DNA of 15,855 bases, taken from NCBI GenBank assembly GCA_025936205.1, contig JAICTU010000190.1, forward strand, positions 1 through 15,855. Direction: 5' to 3'. The number at the start of each line of letters is the position of its first letter. Within the stretch, counting starts at the first letter, position 1. A program made the position numbers and the translations under genes. This document shows positions 1-7,498 of this stretch, piece by piece. Origin of the DNA: Polyangiaceae bacterium (GTDB lineage Bacteria; Myxococcota; Polyangia; Polyangiales; Polyangiaceae). A model generated the notes under the pieces. It was given only the letters and a program-made list of their open reading frames with translations. It was not told the DNA's origin and searched no databases.

Positions 1-168
1 TCTAGACACCCGCGGAAGTAGCCCAGTGCTCACCTATTGAAAATCCATGATGGATCGGCGCCTTACGAAAGCCTGCCCGGCTAAGATCCTACCTATGAGT
101 CTCGCTTCAGAGGGTACAAAGCGAGCCTGGCGTGACGCGCCAGGCTCGCCGCCTTCGCGCGCTAGTGA
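1..168. other. Gene-free left edge
   Basis: I see no credible coding sequence here. The stretch holds a short dyad at 43-55 (ATCCAT-G-ATGGAT) of unknown meaning and the strong hairpin at 121-149 that follows the minus-strand cytochrome-like gene. Whatever gene lies further left is outside the window. Confidence 0.6.
121..149 (-). terminator. Hairpin after the heme-lipoprotein operon
   Basis: A perfect 12-bp inverted repeat: GCGAGCCTGGCG at 121-132, a 5-base loop, then CGCCAGGCTCGC at 138-149. It lies 20 bases beyond the stop codon of the minus-strand gene that ends at 169. Read in that gene's direction the stem is followed by TTTG, a short T run, so it looks like a weak intrinsic terminator. 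No gene is seen reading towards it from the left, so a bidirectional role cannot be judged. Confidence 0.6.
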
Positions 169-999
169 CTAGGGCCGCGCGCCCTGAACGATCCACTCCC
201 GCACCAGAGCCTGTTGCGCATCGTCGAGAGAACGCGTCGGCTTGGGCATCGGAGCCCCGAACTCGGGTGTGGGCAGGTTGTCGCCGGCGCTCTGGCGAAG
301 TCGCTGCACCAGCAAGCTCGCATCGGGATTGCCGGGCGCGACGCGCAGCAGATCGCTGCGGAAGAGCGACGGGATGCCCACGATGCCGTTCGGTCCGAAT
401 GGATCGGTCAGGTCCGGCGGATTGGGCGTGCCCTGGTAGTGGCAGAGGGCGCACTTGCTGTTGTAGATGTTCGAGACGAAGATGGGCGCCACCTGGTTGC
501 TGTAGACGTCGTCGTTCTGGGCGCCGTCCGTCACCCACTGCTCGACCGTCTTCAGCTCATCCGCAGTGATGGGTTTGATCGGATAGGGCATGTGGCTCCC
601 CGTATGCTCCGGCAACAAGCCGAGCTCGGGATCAGAGATTTTGAGCAGCACAAAGCTCTGGTCCGGGTCCCCCGGCGTCACGTCGCGCTCCGGAATGGGC
701 AGGTTGTAACTCGGGTTGTCCACCTTCCAGTAGCTGGGCGCGACGCTCAAGCCATCGTCCGGCGAATACGGGTTGAGCACATCCGGACCGTGACTGGGCT
801 GCGTGCCCGGACCCACGAGACCACCAGGCCGATGGCACAGCGTGCAGTCGGTGAAGAGCGTGCTGATGTCCTTCTGATAGGTAACCCCGCTGTCCTCACT
901 GCCGCCGCACCCGGTCGCCACCGCAACCAGTGCCAGGGAGGAGGCGACGACGGACAGCACCGCGAGCCGCGCGAGAGGGACGCCCTGCATGACGCCCAT
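169..999 (-). CDS. Lipoprotein with two tandem cytochrome c-like domains
   Basis: Predicted exported lipoprotein of 276 residues. After a short charged start and a hydrophobic stretch comes a lipobox ending VATGC, with the acylated cysteine at about residue 31. Two similar modules follow. Each has a CxxCH heme-binding motif (CTLCH at 52-56, CALCH at 183-187), then a PGxPDxS stretch, a Met-Pro that could supply the sixth heme ligand (M137, M251), and a closing W-(I/V)-x-x-GA helix. This layout matches the planctomycete-type cytochrome c (PSCyt/PF07635-like) modules from memory. It is the last gene of a three-gene operon. I chose ATG at 997-999; ATG at 988-990 or GTG at 1042-1044, directly abutting the upstream stop, are alternatives, and none has a clear Shine-Dalgarno. 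The likely role is electron transfer or redox sensing at the envelope; the partner is unknown. Heme attachment is inferred from motifs only. Confidence 0.85.
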   Translation of the reverse strand: MGVMQGVPLARLAVLSVVASSLALVAVATGCGGSEDSGVTYQKDISTLFTDCTLCHRPGGLVGPGTQPSHGPDVLNPYSPDDGLSVAPSYWKVDNPSYNLPIPERDVTPGDPDQSFVLLKISDPELGLLPEHTGSHMPYPIKPITADELKTVEQWVTDGAQNDDVYSNQVAPIFVSNIYNSKCALCHYQGTPNPPDLTDPFGPNGIVGIPSLFRSDLLRVAPGNPDASLLVQRLRQSAGDNLPTPEFGAPMPKPTRSLDDAQQALVREWIVQGARP

Positions 1000-1044
1000 C
1001 TTAGCTCGAGTCCCGGGCTCCGGAAACCCGCCCCGCCGGGGCAC

Positions 1045-1905
1045 TCAGCGACGCTGCCAGGTGAGCACCAGGTACTTCATCCAGCCGCGCTTCAGCGAGA
1101 GCTGCAGCGCATGGCCACCGTAGAGCATCGCCCAGTAGTTACCGCGCACGGGGAGCCAGCCGAAACAACGCATCAGCGCGCCGATGGCGTAGTCTCGCGG
1201 GCGCTGGATCTCGAGGAACGGAGTGAGGTCCACCGTCTCCACGGGCTCGAAGCCCGCGTGCCGGGCGAGCCCGTGCGCCTCCGACTCCGTGAGCAGGTTG
1301 AGGCCCTTCCAGCCGTCGCGCACGCGCTTGGCCAGGCTGCGCGCGCGCGCAACGTCGCGAGCGCCCTCCGCGAGGAGATCGTCGCACACCATCAGGTAGC
1401 CGCCGGGGCGCACCAGGTTCGCTGCCTGCTCGAAGAACGCCTTGGCATCGGGCGCGTGAATGAAGGATTCGATGCCGAAGGCCAGGTCAGCAGGCTCGAG
1501 CCCCGCGGGCAAGTCGCAGAAGTTGCCCTGGATACAGCGCACGCGGTCCGACAGGCCCTGGGCCGCGATGCGCTTCATGCCCAGCTCGGCCTGCGCGGGG
1601 CTGATCGTGATGCCCGTCCCGGCGATCGGTAACTGCTCCGCGATCCAGCACAGGCTGGAGCCAACGCCGCATCCCAGGTCGGCCACTTGCAGGCGCTGGC
1701 CGGGCGCGACATCGCTGATGGCGCGCAGCCGCTGCAGCAGCAGCGTGTCGACATAGCGCATGGCCTGGCGGCGGTCCTCCACCCCAGGACCCCAGACCGC
1801 GCGATGGATGGTGCCCTCGCTGCCCTGGCCGAGGCTGAGGAACAGGCGCGTGTTGTCGTCGTAATAGCGCCGAACCTGCTCGGCGCCTGCAGTCACTACG
1901 TTCAT
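1045..1905 (-). CDS. SAM-dependent C-methyltransferase-like enzyme
   Basis: A 286-residue class I methyltransferase. The N-terminus has a YYDDNT...SLGQGSEGTIHRAVW segment (14-38), reminiscent of the YYD...WG..H entry of sterol, tocopherol and terpenoid C-methyltransferases. SAM-binding motif I is VADLGCGVGS (74-83), followed by GITISPAQ (98-105), a post-motif region around 136-148 (PADLAFGIESF), and motif III LVRPGGYLMV (164-173). No signal peptide or membrane segment is obvious, so it should be cytoplasmic. It starts inside the stop codon of the upstream lipoprotein gene (ATGA at 1902-1905), which implies translational coupling, and its own TGA is followed immediately by a possible GTG of the next gene. 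The substrate cannot be told. The SMT/tocopherol resemblance points to a small lipid-like or isoprenoid molecule rather than protein or DNA, but that is inference. Confidence 0.85.
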   Translation of the reverse strand: MNVVTAGAEQVRRYYDDNTRLFLSLGQGSEGTIHRAVWGPGVEDRRQAMRYVDTLLLQRLRAISDVAPGQRLQVADLGCGVGSSLCWIAEQLPIAGTGITISPAQAELGMKRIAAQGLSDRVRCIQGNFCDLPAGLEPADLAFGIESFIHAPDAKAFFEQAANLVRPGGYLMVCDDLLAEGARDVARARSLAKRVRDGWKGLNLLTESEAHGLARHAGFEPVETVDLTPFLEIQRPRDYAIGALMRCFGWLPVRGNYWAMLYGGHALQLSLKRGWMKYLVLTWQRR

Positions 1906-2498
1906 TGGTCTACGGGGCCCGTGAAAATGGGATAGGCGCCCTCTACCACGTCGTCCGGGCCGATCACGGCGCCTGGTTCAGCCCCCGGGGTTGGTTCCGA
2001 GTGTTCCGGAGTGTGACAGCGGGCGCAGCCCCCGTAGGACGGCTTGGTATTCATCGGCTCGCGCGTCTGGGTTCCGTCCGGAGCGGTGTACTCGACGGTC
2101 ACCGTGAACGGCTTGACCAGCGAGGCCTCTCGCCCTTCGAAGAAGAAATTTCCGGCCCGGTTGCTGCGGGTCTGGAGCACCTGCCCGTCCGCGCCGGTCA
2201 CGATGATCTGCGCCCCCTCCACCCCGAAGCAATCGTGTTTCGTCGTGCGGGCGCCATCCGCATCGAGCAGGCCGTAGATGGTGCCCCCCAGGATCAGCTC
2301 AGGCCCGCCGTAGTCGCGGTGACAATCGACGCAATCATGCCCCGGGTACATCTCTTCGCTCGGCGTCAGGCCCCCGATCCAACGCTTGCCCGAGGCACAG
2401 ACGTCCGTTGGGACGTGCTCGTCGACGAGCTCCGAATTGCAGCTCGACACGAGGCCGATGGCCAGCGCGTAAACGCAACAGGTGCAGAACCGCCGCAT
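1902..2498 (-). CDS. Lipoprotein with two CxxCH motifs and a CnaB-like domain
   Basis: A 198-residue predicted lipoprotein, first gene of the minus-strand operon. The start MRRFCTCC... is basic, followed by a hydrophobic core and a lipobox LVSSC with C20 as the lipid anchor. CVDCH lies at 56-60, preceded by MYPGHD, and CARCH at 158-162. Between them (about 71-138) is a beta-rich segment with GTIYGLLDADGA...IIVTGADGQVL...TRSNRAGNFFFEG, typical of carboxypeptidase-regulatory/CnaB-like folds. I recall MxPGxxCxxCH...GTVY proteins as recurrent in myxobacteria. Both CxxCH motifs look intact, so heme binding is likely but unproven; the spacing is unusual for an ordinary diheme cytochrome. I preferred ATG at 2496-2498 because it puts the signal sequence at the N-terminus; a TTG at 2568-2570 would add 24 residues. 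No clear Shine-Dalgarno is seen. The last four bases overlap the methyltransferase start. Confidence 0.8.
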   Translation of the reverse strand: MRRFCTCCVYALAIGLVSSCNSELVDEHVPTDVCASGKRWIGGLTPSEEMYPGHDCVDCHRDYGGPELILGGTIYGLLDADGARTTKHDCFGVEGAQIIVTGADGQVLQTRSNRAGNFFFEGREASLVKPFTVTVEYTAPDGTQTREPMNTKPSYGGCARCHTPEHSEPTPGAEPGAVIGPDDVVEGAYPIFTGPVDQ

Positions 2499-2665
2499 GG
2501 AGGAGGCAGCTTGGACGAGCGAATGCGGCAAGGCAAGATTCCCCGCCGTCCGCTGGGCCCAATGGCCCAAATCGGGATGTCCCCGCGAAAAATGGCCTTT
2601 TTCAGCCCGAAGAGGTTACCCACGGGTTCTGGGCAGGGTGCTAGTCTGCCCTGCGTTACTTAAAC
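2499..2665. promoter_or_regulatory. Divergent intergenic region
   Basis: These 167 bases separate the minus-strand heme-lipoprotein operon from the plus-strand membrane fusion gene, so promoters for both should lie here. I cannot name convincing -35/-10 pairs. On the plus strand TGCTAGTCT (2639-2647) could be an extended -10 element, 18 bases before the ATG at 2666. On the minus strand the leader holds an inverted repeat TGGGCC-CAAT-GGCCCA (2554-2569). An open minus-strand frame starting with GTG near 2623 runs through the leader into the gene in another frame; I do not support it as a gene. Confidence 0.4.
2631..2654 (+). promoter_or_regulatory. GGGCAG/CTGCCC dyad near the start of the membrane fusion gene
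   Basis: GGGCAG (2631-2636) and CTGCCC (2646-2651) form an inverted repeat with a 9-base spacer; a second register pairs GCAGGG (2633-2638) with CCCTGC (2649-2654). It sits 12-35 bases before the ATG at 2666 and spans the possible extended -10. It could be an operator or a hairpin at the start of the transcript. GC-rich DNA yields such repeats by chance, so this is tentative. Confidence 0.25.
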
Positions 2666-4327
2666 ATGACGTCTGCACTTAGCTCTGCCGACTCGGGCGA
2701 CGCCCCTGTCGTGCGTCGGAAATCGTCCGCTGGCCTGGCCTGGACCAGCATCGCGCTCAGCGCGGTGCTGCTGGTCGCCAGCGTGGGCTCGGCGGATTCG
2801 AAGCGAGTGATCGAGCGCCTCGAGAGCGTCGACACGCGCTGGCTGTGGGTGTCTTTCGCGATCAATGCGCTGCAGATCGCGTTGCTCGGGCTGCGCTGGT
2901 CCCGGGTGGCCAACATGCTGGGCATTCAGCTCAGCTGGGTGAAGGCCACGACGGAGTACGCGCTCTCGACCCTGACCAACCAGGTGTTGCCCAGTGGCGT
3001 GGCCGGTGATGGCTTGCGTGCGCTGCGGCACGCCAAGAGCTCCGATCGTGGGCTGCTGCCCGTGCTGGAGGCGCTCGCGCTCGACCGCCTCTCGGGTCAG
3101 ATCGGCGTGTGGTTGGCCGTGCTGGTCAGCGCGCCCCTGATCGTGCAGATGGGTGCCCTCGACCTGAAGCGGCTGCTCCTCGTCGTCTTGCTGCTCGCGG
3201 GCGGCGCTCTGGTGCTCTGGCAGGTGGCCGTACGCTGGCGCACCTCGCGGCCCGCCGCGCTGCGCGCCGAGCACTGGCTGCGCAAGGCGGCCAAGTGCTT
3301 GCTATTGCCCAAGAACGCGGCGGTGCACCTGCCGCTGTCGCTGCTGCTCGTGGTGTTCTCCCTGCTGCAGATGTACGTGGCGTCCCGCGCGCTGGGCGTG
3401 GAGCTGCCCCTGCTGCATCTGTTCTGGGTGGGTCCCCTGCTCATGGTCGCCGGTACGGTACCCAGCTTCTTCGGCGGCTGGGGCATCCGTGAGGGCGCCA
3501 GCGCGCTGCTGTTCGGAGCGGCCGGGCTGTCGCAGAGTACGGGCGTCGCGGTGTCGAGGGTCTACGGCACGTTCGCGCTGCTGAGCAGCGTGCCAGGGTT
3601 GCTGGTGGTGCTGTTCGACTCCGAGCGCATCGGCCACGACAAGGTGAAGGCCTGGTCGTACGCCAACTCGATCAGCATGCTGGTCGCCACGGCCTTCGTG
3701 CTCTGGCTCGGCTATCCGCCCCTGCTCTCGTTCGTCGGCGCGTTGTGCTTCTTCTTCCTGGTCGCGCAGGCGCGCGGCATGTGGACTCCGACCGGCGACT
3801 TCGGGCTGGCCAACATGGTCACCACGCTGCGCCTGGTGGCCACGATGGGCATGCTGGTCGGGTTTGCGAGAGAACCGGGCTGGGTGCTGGCGGCGGTGGC
3901 CCTGTTCATTCTGCTGCTCGACGTGGTCGACGGCTGGCTCGCGCGCCGCAGCGCCCTGAACAGCATGTTCGGCGCTCGCTACGACATCGAGTCGGACGCC
4001 TTCCTGGTCATGACGCTGTCGGTCCTGTTGTGCCAGCGGGGACAGGCGGGCCCCTGGGTGCTGCTGGCCGGCGCCTGGCGCTACCTGTACGTGCTCGCTC
4101 CGCTGGTGATCCCGACGCCGGTCGGCGAGGGACCGCGCTCGCGCTGGGGTCGCACCGCGTACGTGGTGATGGTCATCTCCTTCATGCTCGCGCTGGCGCT
4201 GCCTCCGAGCAGTGCAGAGCCGCTCAGCTTGCTGGGCACGTCGGTGGTGACGCTCTCGTTCCTGTACTCCTTCTGGCTCCGCTACGGGCCCGTTCGCGAC
4301 GCCGAGGCGGAGAACGCGACCGCCTGA
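2666..4327 (+). CDS. Fusion of UPF0104/LPG-synthase-like membrane domain and CDP-alcohol phosphotransferase
   Basis: A 553-residue integral membrane protein. Residues about 24-318 resemble the flippase-like/lysylphosphatidylglycerol synthase TM domain (PF03706/UPF0104): multiple hydrophobic helices, LPSGVAGDGLRAL (108-120), ALALDRLSG (136-144) and the GGWGIREGA segment (271-279). The soluble aminoacyl-transferase domain of MprF is absent. After a linker, residues about 370-545 form a CDP-alcohol phosphatidyltransferase domain with a complete D-x2-DG-x2-AR-x8-G-x3-D-x3-D motif: D419, D422, G423, A426, R427, G436, D440, D444. All metal-binding aspartates are present, so catalysis (transfer of a phosphoalcohol from a CDP donor) is likely. 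The donor and acceptor are unknown. The N-terminal half might translocate or bind the product. It starts at ATG 2666 with only a weak Shine-Dalgarno. It stands alone on the plus strand, convergent with the glycosyltransferase pair. Confidence 0.85.
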   Translation: MTSALSSADSGDAPVVRRKSSAGLAWTSIALSAVLLVASVGSADSKRVIERLESVDTRWLWVSFAINALQIALLGLRWSRVANMLGIQLSWVKATTEYALSTLTNQVLPSGVAGDGLRALRHAKSSDRGLLPVLEALALDRLSGQIGVWLAVLVSAPLIVQMGALDLKRLLLVVLLLAGGALVLWQVAVRWRTSRPAALRAEHWLRKAAKCLLLPKNAAVHLPLSLLLVVFSLLQMYVASRALGVELPLLHLFWVGPLLMVAGTVPSFFGGWGIREGASALLFGAAGLSQSTGVAVSRVYGTFALLSSVPGLLVVLFDSERIGHDKVKAWSYANSISMLVATAFVLWLGYPPLLSFVGALCFFFLVAQARGMWTPTGDFGLANMVTTLRLVATMGMLVGFAREPGWVLAAVALFILLLDVVDGWLARRSALNSMFGARYDIESDAFLVMTLSVLLCQRGQAGPWVLLAGAWRYLYVLAPLVIPTPVGEGPRSRWGRTAYVVMVISFMLALALPPSSAEPLSLLGTSVVTLSFLYSFWLRYGPVRDAEAENATA

Positions 4328-4350
4328 GCGCGGCTCGAGAAGCTCCGCTC
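4326..4350. terminator. Hairpin between convergent stop codons
   Basis: GAGCG (4326-4330) pairs with CGCTC (4346-4350); after one mismatch the stem continues with about four more pairs around a short loop. It covers the whole gap between the plus-strand stop at 4325-4327 and the minus-strand stop at 4349-4351. There is no T run on either side, so a two-way terminator is only possible, not shown. Confidence 0.3.
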
Positions 4351-5875
4351 AGCGGTACAGCACGAAGTAGCGATCGACGATCTGCGGATCGTGAAAGCAC
4401 ATCTGCTCGCCGGGGGTATCCACGCAGCGCGCCGGCGCCTGGTCGCCCGGCGAGTACACGTAGTCCACGAACACGCTGCTCGCTGAGGAGTCGGCCTCGC
4501 CTGCGGTGCAGGAGCGAATGCCGCTGCCGTGCAGCAAAGCGCGCAAGGGGCGGTCGAGGCTGGCATTCGTGATCAGCTGCTCGGGTCGCGGAGAGAGCGC
4601 GAGCACCGCGCGAACCAGGCCCTGCTTGGGCAGGTAGCCCCAGCTGCTGGTGTAAGGCGAGCGCTCCCCCAGGAAGAAGGTCGTGATGCCGAGATCCTCG
4701 TGGGCCCAGGGTAGATAGAAGTTGGCTGCCAGATAGAACAGGTTGCAGCCGGTCAAGGCCACCGTGAGCGCCGCCACCGGGGTGCGCCAGCGGGCGTCGC
4801 GTTCGATGGCAGCGGCTCCGAGCAGGCCCAGAAACGCGCACGCCGCGACCAGCGGTAACACGAAGAAGCGCACCCCCAGGTACGGCGCCACGATCGTGCA
4901 CACCACGGCGGACGCCAGCGAGGCCACCAGGCAGAACAGCGCGGCCCTCGGGATCTGCCAGAGGCGCCGCCACCAGGGCAGCAAGAACCCCAGCCCCAGC
5001 AGCCAATAGGGCCAGATCTCGACCGTGACTCGTCCGCAGTAGCGCAAGTACACGGTCTCGCCCGTCCAGGTCTCCCACAGGGCCTTGGGCAGCCAACGCA
5101 GATCGGCCACGCCGCCGCGCAGCGTGTAGCCTCCTGCCGAGGTCCCGCTCTCCAGCGCGGTGTCGTACAGAGCCAGCGCGATCGCACGGGGCAGCGCGCC
5201 CAGCAGCAGCCCCGCCAGGAAGGGCAACCAGGCGATCGACGGCCAGCGCCGGTAGGCGATCAGCCAGGCCAGGGCGATCCCGACGGGAAAGGCCACCCCG
5301 ATCAGGTGATTGTAGACGAGCAGGCCCCAGGCGAGGCCGGCCCCCAGCGCCGCCCAGCGCGTGCGCAGGGTGAGCAGATACAGCCCCAGCACCGTCAGAA
5401 AGGGCATCAGCATCAGGACCTCGATGCCGGTCCGCAACGTCACGAGCCAGACCGGCAAGGTCCCCACGAGCAGCAGCGTCCAGGCGCTCGCGAGTGGCGC
5501 CGGATAGAGCTGCCGGCACATGCGCGCGATCAGCACCAGCGCGCCGCCGTTCGCGAGCACCGAGCAGCCGCGCAGGACGAACAGCCCGTGTTGGTTCCCG
5601 AACAGCCAGAGCAGCAGCCGGGGAAACGGGCCGGAGTAGAGAGTCAACCCGCTCAGGGGATTGGCCGCCGGCCATTCGCCGCGCGAGGACACGATGCTCC
5701 AGCCCTCATCCATGTGCATGCCGGGCACGCTGGTCAGCTTCCAGCTGGTCAGCGCCAGCCAGGCGGCAACGCCCAGCCAGGACAGCACGGAAGCCAACGA
5801 GGCGAGCCGCTCGACGGTCACGGGCCAGGCGGCAGCGCGCAGCCCTGCCCGTTCAGATGAGCGACTGTCCGTCAT
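4349..5875 (-). CDS. GT-C type membrane glycosyltransferase (family 39-like)
   Basis: A 508-residue multi-pass membrane protein. A first hydrophobic helix (about 28-47) is followed by a loop carrying MHMDEGWS, with adjacent acidic residues D56-E57. In PMT/ArnT-like GT-C enzymes, acidic residues in this first extracytoplasmic loop are catalytic. About ten further hydrophobic segments follow up to about residue 395, and the last hundred residues form a soluble tail with several cysteines. Such enzymes usually take a sugar from a polyprenyl phosphate and transfer it to a protein, lipid or glycan on the periplasmic side; neither donor nor acceptor can be read here. It starts 9 bases after the stop of the upstream GT-C gene, with a weak GAGAG Shine-Dalgarno, so the two are surely co-transcribed. 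The low sequence resemblance to classical ArnT makes the exact family uncertain. Confidence 0.8.
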   Translation of the reverse strand: MTDSRSSERAGLRAAAWPVTVERLASLASVLSWLGVAAWLALTSWKLTSVPGMHMDEGWSIVSSRGEWPAANPLSGLTLYSGPFPRLLLWLFGNQHGLFVLRGCSVLANGGALVLIARMCRQLYPAPLASAWTLLLVGTLPVWLVTLRTGIEVLMLMPFLTVLGLYLLTLRTRWAALGAGLAWGLLVYNHLIGVAFPVGIALAWLIAYRRWPSIAWLPFLAGLLLGALPRAIALALYDTALESGTSAGGYTLRGGVADLRWLPKALWETWTGETVYLRYCGRVTVEIWPYWLLGLGFLLPWWRRLWQIPRAALFCLVASLASAVVCTIVAPYLGVRFFVLPLVAACAFLGLLGAAAIERDARWRTPVAALTVALTGCNLFYLAANFYLPWAHEDLGITTFFLGERSPYTSSWGYLPKQGLVRAVLALSPRPEQLITNASLDRPLRALLHGSGIRSCTAGEADSSASSVFVDYVYSPGDQAPARCVDTPGEQMCFHDPQIVDRYFVLYR

Positions 5876-5884
5876 GGGTATCTC

Positions 5885-7498
5885 TCAATCCGGACGCACG
5901 TAGAAACGATCGTTCAGAGGGACATACCCGCCGTCGCGAATGAAGGGCATGACGACCGCCTCGATGTAACGCTGCTTTCGCCGCGCACCGAACATGGTAT
6001 TGCCGAAGACGATCAGCTTCGGCCGCTTCTCGTCGAGACCATCGCGGATGACCGACAGGCGTTCTTCGTCGGTATCGCCGGGATAGTAGTCGATGATCTC
6101 GTCGAGCACGATGCCACCGCGAAAGCCGCTGGCTCGATCCGAATACACGTAGAGGAGCGGATCGTCGAGCGTGAAGATCGTGTCCTCGGGGCTCGAGTGC
6201 TCACGGACGAACGCGATGTCGGCCGGGTCCACCGGAGGCGGCTCGGTCTTGTAGCTCGCATACTTCTTCCACTCGGCGGCGAAGCGCGGCCCCGTCAGGA
6301 ACAGCGCAAGCGCCAGCCACGAGGCCCCCAGCACCTGGCGCGCGGCGCTGCCCCAGTGCTTCGAAAAGAACGTGTCGAGTGCGACGGCGCCGAGCACCAT
6401 GCAGAAGTACGTCCCCGCCATCGCCATGATGAAGTAATGCGGGGAATAGCCGCCACCGATCGTGACCGAGTAGAGCGACGCCGCGAAGGTGACGAGCGCG
6501 CCGATGCCCACGATCCTACGTTGCCCCGGCAGCGTCAGCAGCGCGAGAAAGAATGGGACGAATACGCCGAGATGCGCTGGATTGAGGTAGAGCTTGGCCA
6601 GCCGCCGGAGCGCTTCGGCAAGGGGGCCCCCCTCCGGATCCGCGGCGGCCCAGCCGAGCTGATAGGCATAGTTCTGCGCATAGGCGATGCTCAGCTTCAG
6701 CTCCAGGATGTACCAGCTCAGCGAACGAGTGATGAGCATGTACACGAGCCAGATCGCCGCCACGCCGAACACGCCGGAGATCGTGAACAGCGCGAAGCGC
6801 TGGACGGCGCCCTTGCGGGTGGACTCGATGCGATGCAGGAGCAGCAGCGACAGCCACGCGCTGACGACCGGGAACACCATCGGCTCCTTGCTCAGCGGGG
6901 CAAGCGCGAGCAGCACGCCGCCCAGCACCAGCTGGGTGCGCTCCCACTGGGTTCGAATGAGCAGCGCGCCGGCGCCCAGCATGAAAAAGTCGAGCGCGAA
7001 CGTCTCCGGATCGTTGATCACGCCATTGTGCAGACCGTCATCGTAGAAATGATGGATCGCGAGCATGAGCGATCCGATCACCAGGAGGCGATGGATCCGC
7101 CGACTCAGGAGGGCGACGGCGAGCGCGAGAAAGCCCGCCAGCGAAAGCAGCGCGAGCAGCTTGCGATAGCCCAGGTTCTCGATGCCGAAGAGCTGGATGC
7201 CGAGCGCGTTGACGAAGATCAGAGCCGGGGGTTTGAACTCCTGGAAATCCCGGTAGGGGACCTGCCCCTTCACCACCGACCAGCCCTCGTTCACGAACCA
7301 GTGCTCGTCGTAGGCGATCTGCGCGAATCGATACTTGACCCCCAGCACGTGGTGGAAAAGCGCCACCCCGAGCAGCACGAGCGCGTCATAGCCATGCCGA
7401 AGGAGGCTCGGGGCGGCGACAGTGAAGCGCCACGGGTGCTGCGAGTGCGCGTCCACTAAAAAAAACCGCTGATGACGATCGGCGCTTACCGCGAGCAT
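5885..7498 (-). CDS. GT-C type membrane glycosyltransferase (ArnT/PMT-like)
   Basis: A 537-residue multi-pass membrane protein, first of a two-gene operon. After helix one (about 38-55) comes AYDEHWFVNEGWSVVKGQVPYRDFQEFKPP (62-91): D64-E65 and then G-x-x-PYRDF-x-x-x-KPP, the classic first-loop pattern of the PMT/ArnT superfamily. Many hydrophobic helices follow to about residue 410, and a soluble C-terminal domain (about 415-537) ends in DRFYVRP. It most likely moves a sugar from a polyprenyl-phosphate donor at the periplasmic face. I chose ATG at 7496-7498 because a G-rich stretch (GGGGGGA) sits directly before it. A run of eight A (7458-7465, T on the coding strand) lies within codons 12-14, right before a GTG that could serve as a later start at 7454-7456; residues 1-14 are therefore uncertain. 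Confidence 0.83.
   Translation of the reverse strand: MLAVSADRHQRFFLVDAHSQHPWRFTVAAPSLLRHGYDALVLLGVALFHHVLGVKYRFAQIAYDEHWFVNEGWSVVKGQVPYRDFQEFKPPALIFVNALGIQLFGIENLGYRKLLALLSLAGFLALAVALLSRRIHRLLVIGSLMLAIHHFYDDGLHNGVINDPETFALDFFMLGAGALLIRTQWERTQLVLGGVLLALAPLSKEPMVFPVVSAWLSLLLLHRIESTRKGAVQRFALFTISGVFGVAAIWLVYMLITRSLSWYILELKLSIAYAQNYAYQLGWAAADPEGGPLAEALRRLAKLYLNPAHLGVFVPFFLALLTLPGQRRIVGIGALVTFAASLYSVTIGGGYSPHYFIMAMAGTYFCMVLGAVALDTFFSKHWGSAARQVLGASWLALALFLTGPRFAAEWKKYASYKTEPPPVDPADIAFVREHSSPEDTIFTLDDPLLYVYSDRASGFRGGIVLDEIIDYYPGDTDEERLSVIRDGLDEKRPKLIVFGNTMFGARRKQRYIEAVVMPFIRDGGYVPLNDRFYVRPD

Noticed and set aside
1029..1042. GCCCC/GGGGC mini-hairpin between the methyltransferase and cytochrome-like genes
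   Set aside because: A five-base GC stem is expected by chance in such DNA; no T run and no evidence that it splits the operon.
4224..5675. A 483-codon minus-strand open frame
   Set aside because: Same strand but a different frame from the GT-C gene at 4349-5875, which alone shows membrane helices and the DE motif.
6197..7459. A 420-codon plus-strand open frame rich in R, E, Q and H
   Set aside because: Antisense to the GT-C gene at 5885-7498, which has a clear first-loop motif and membrane helices.
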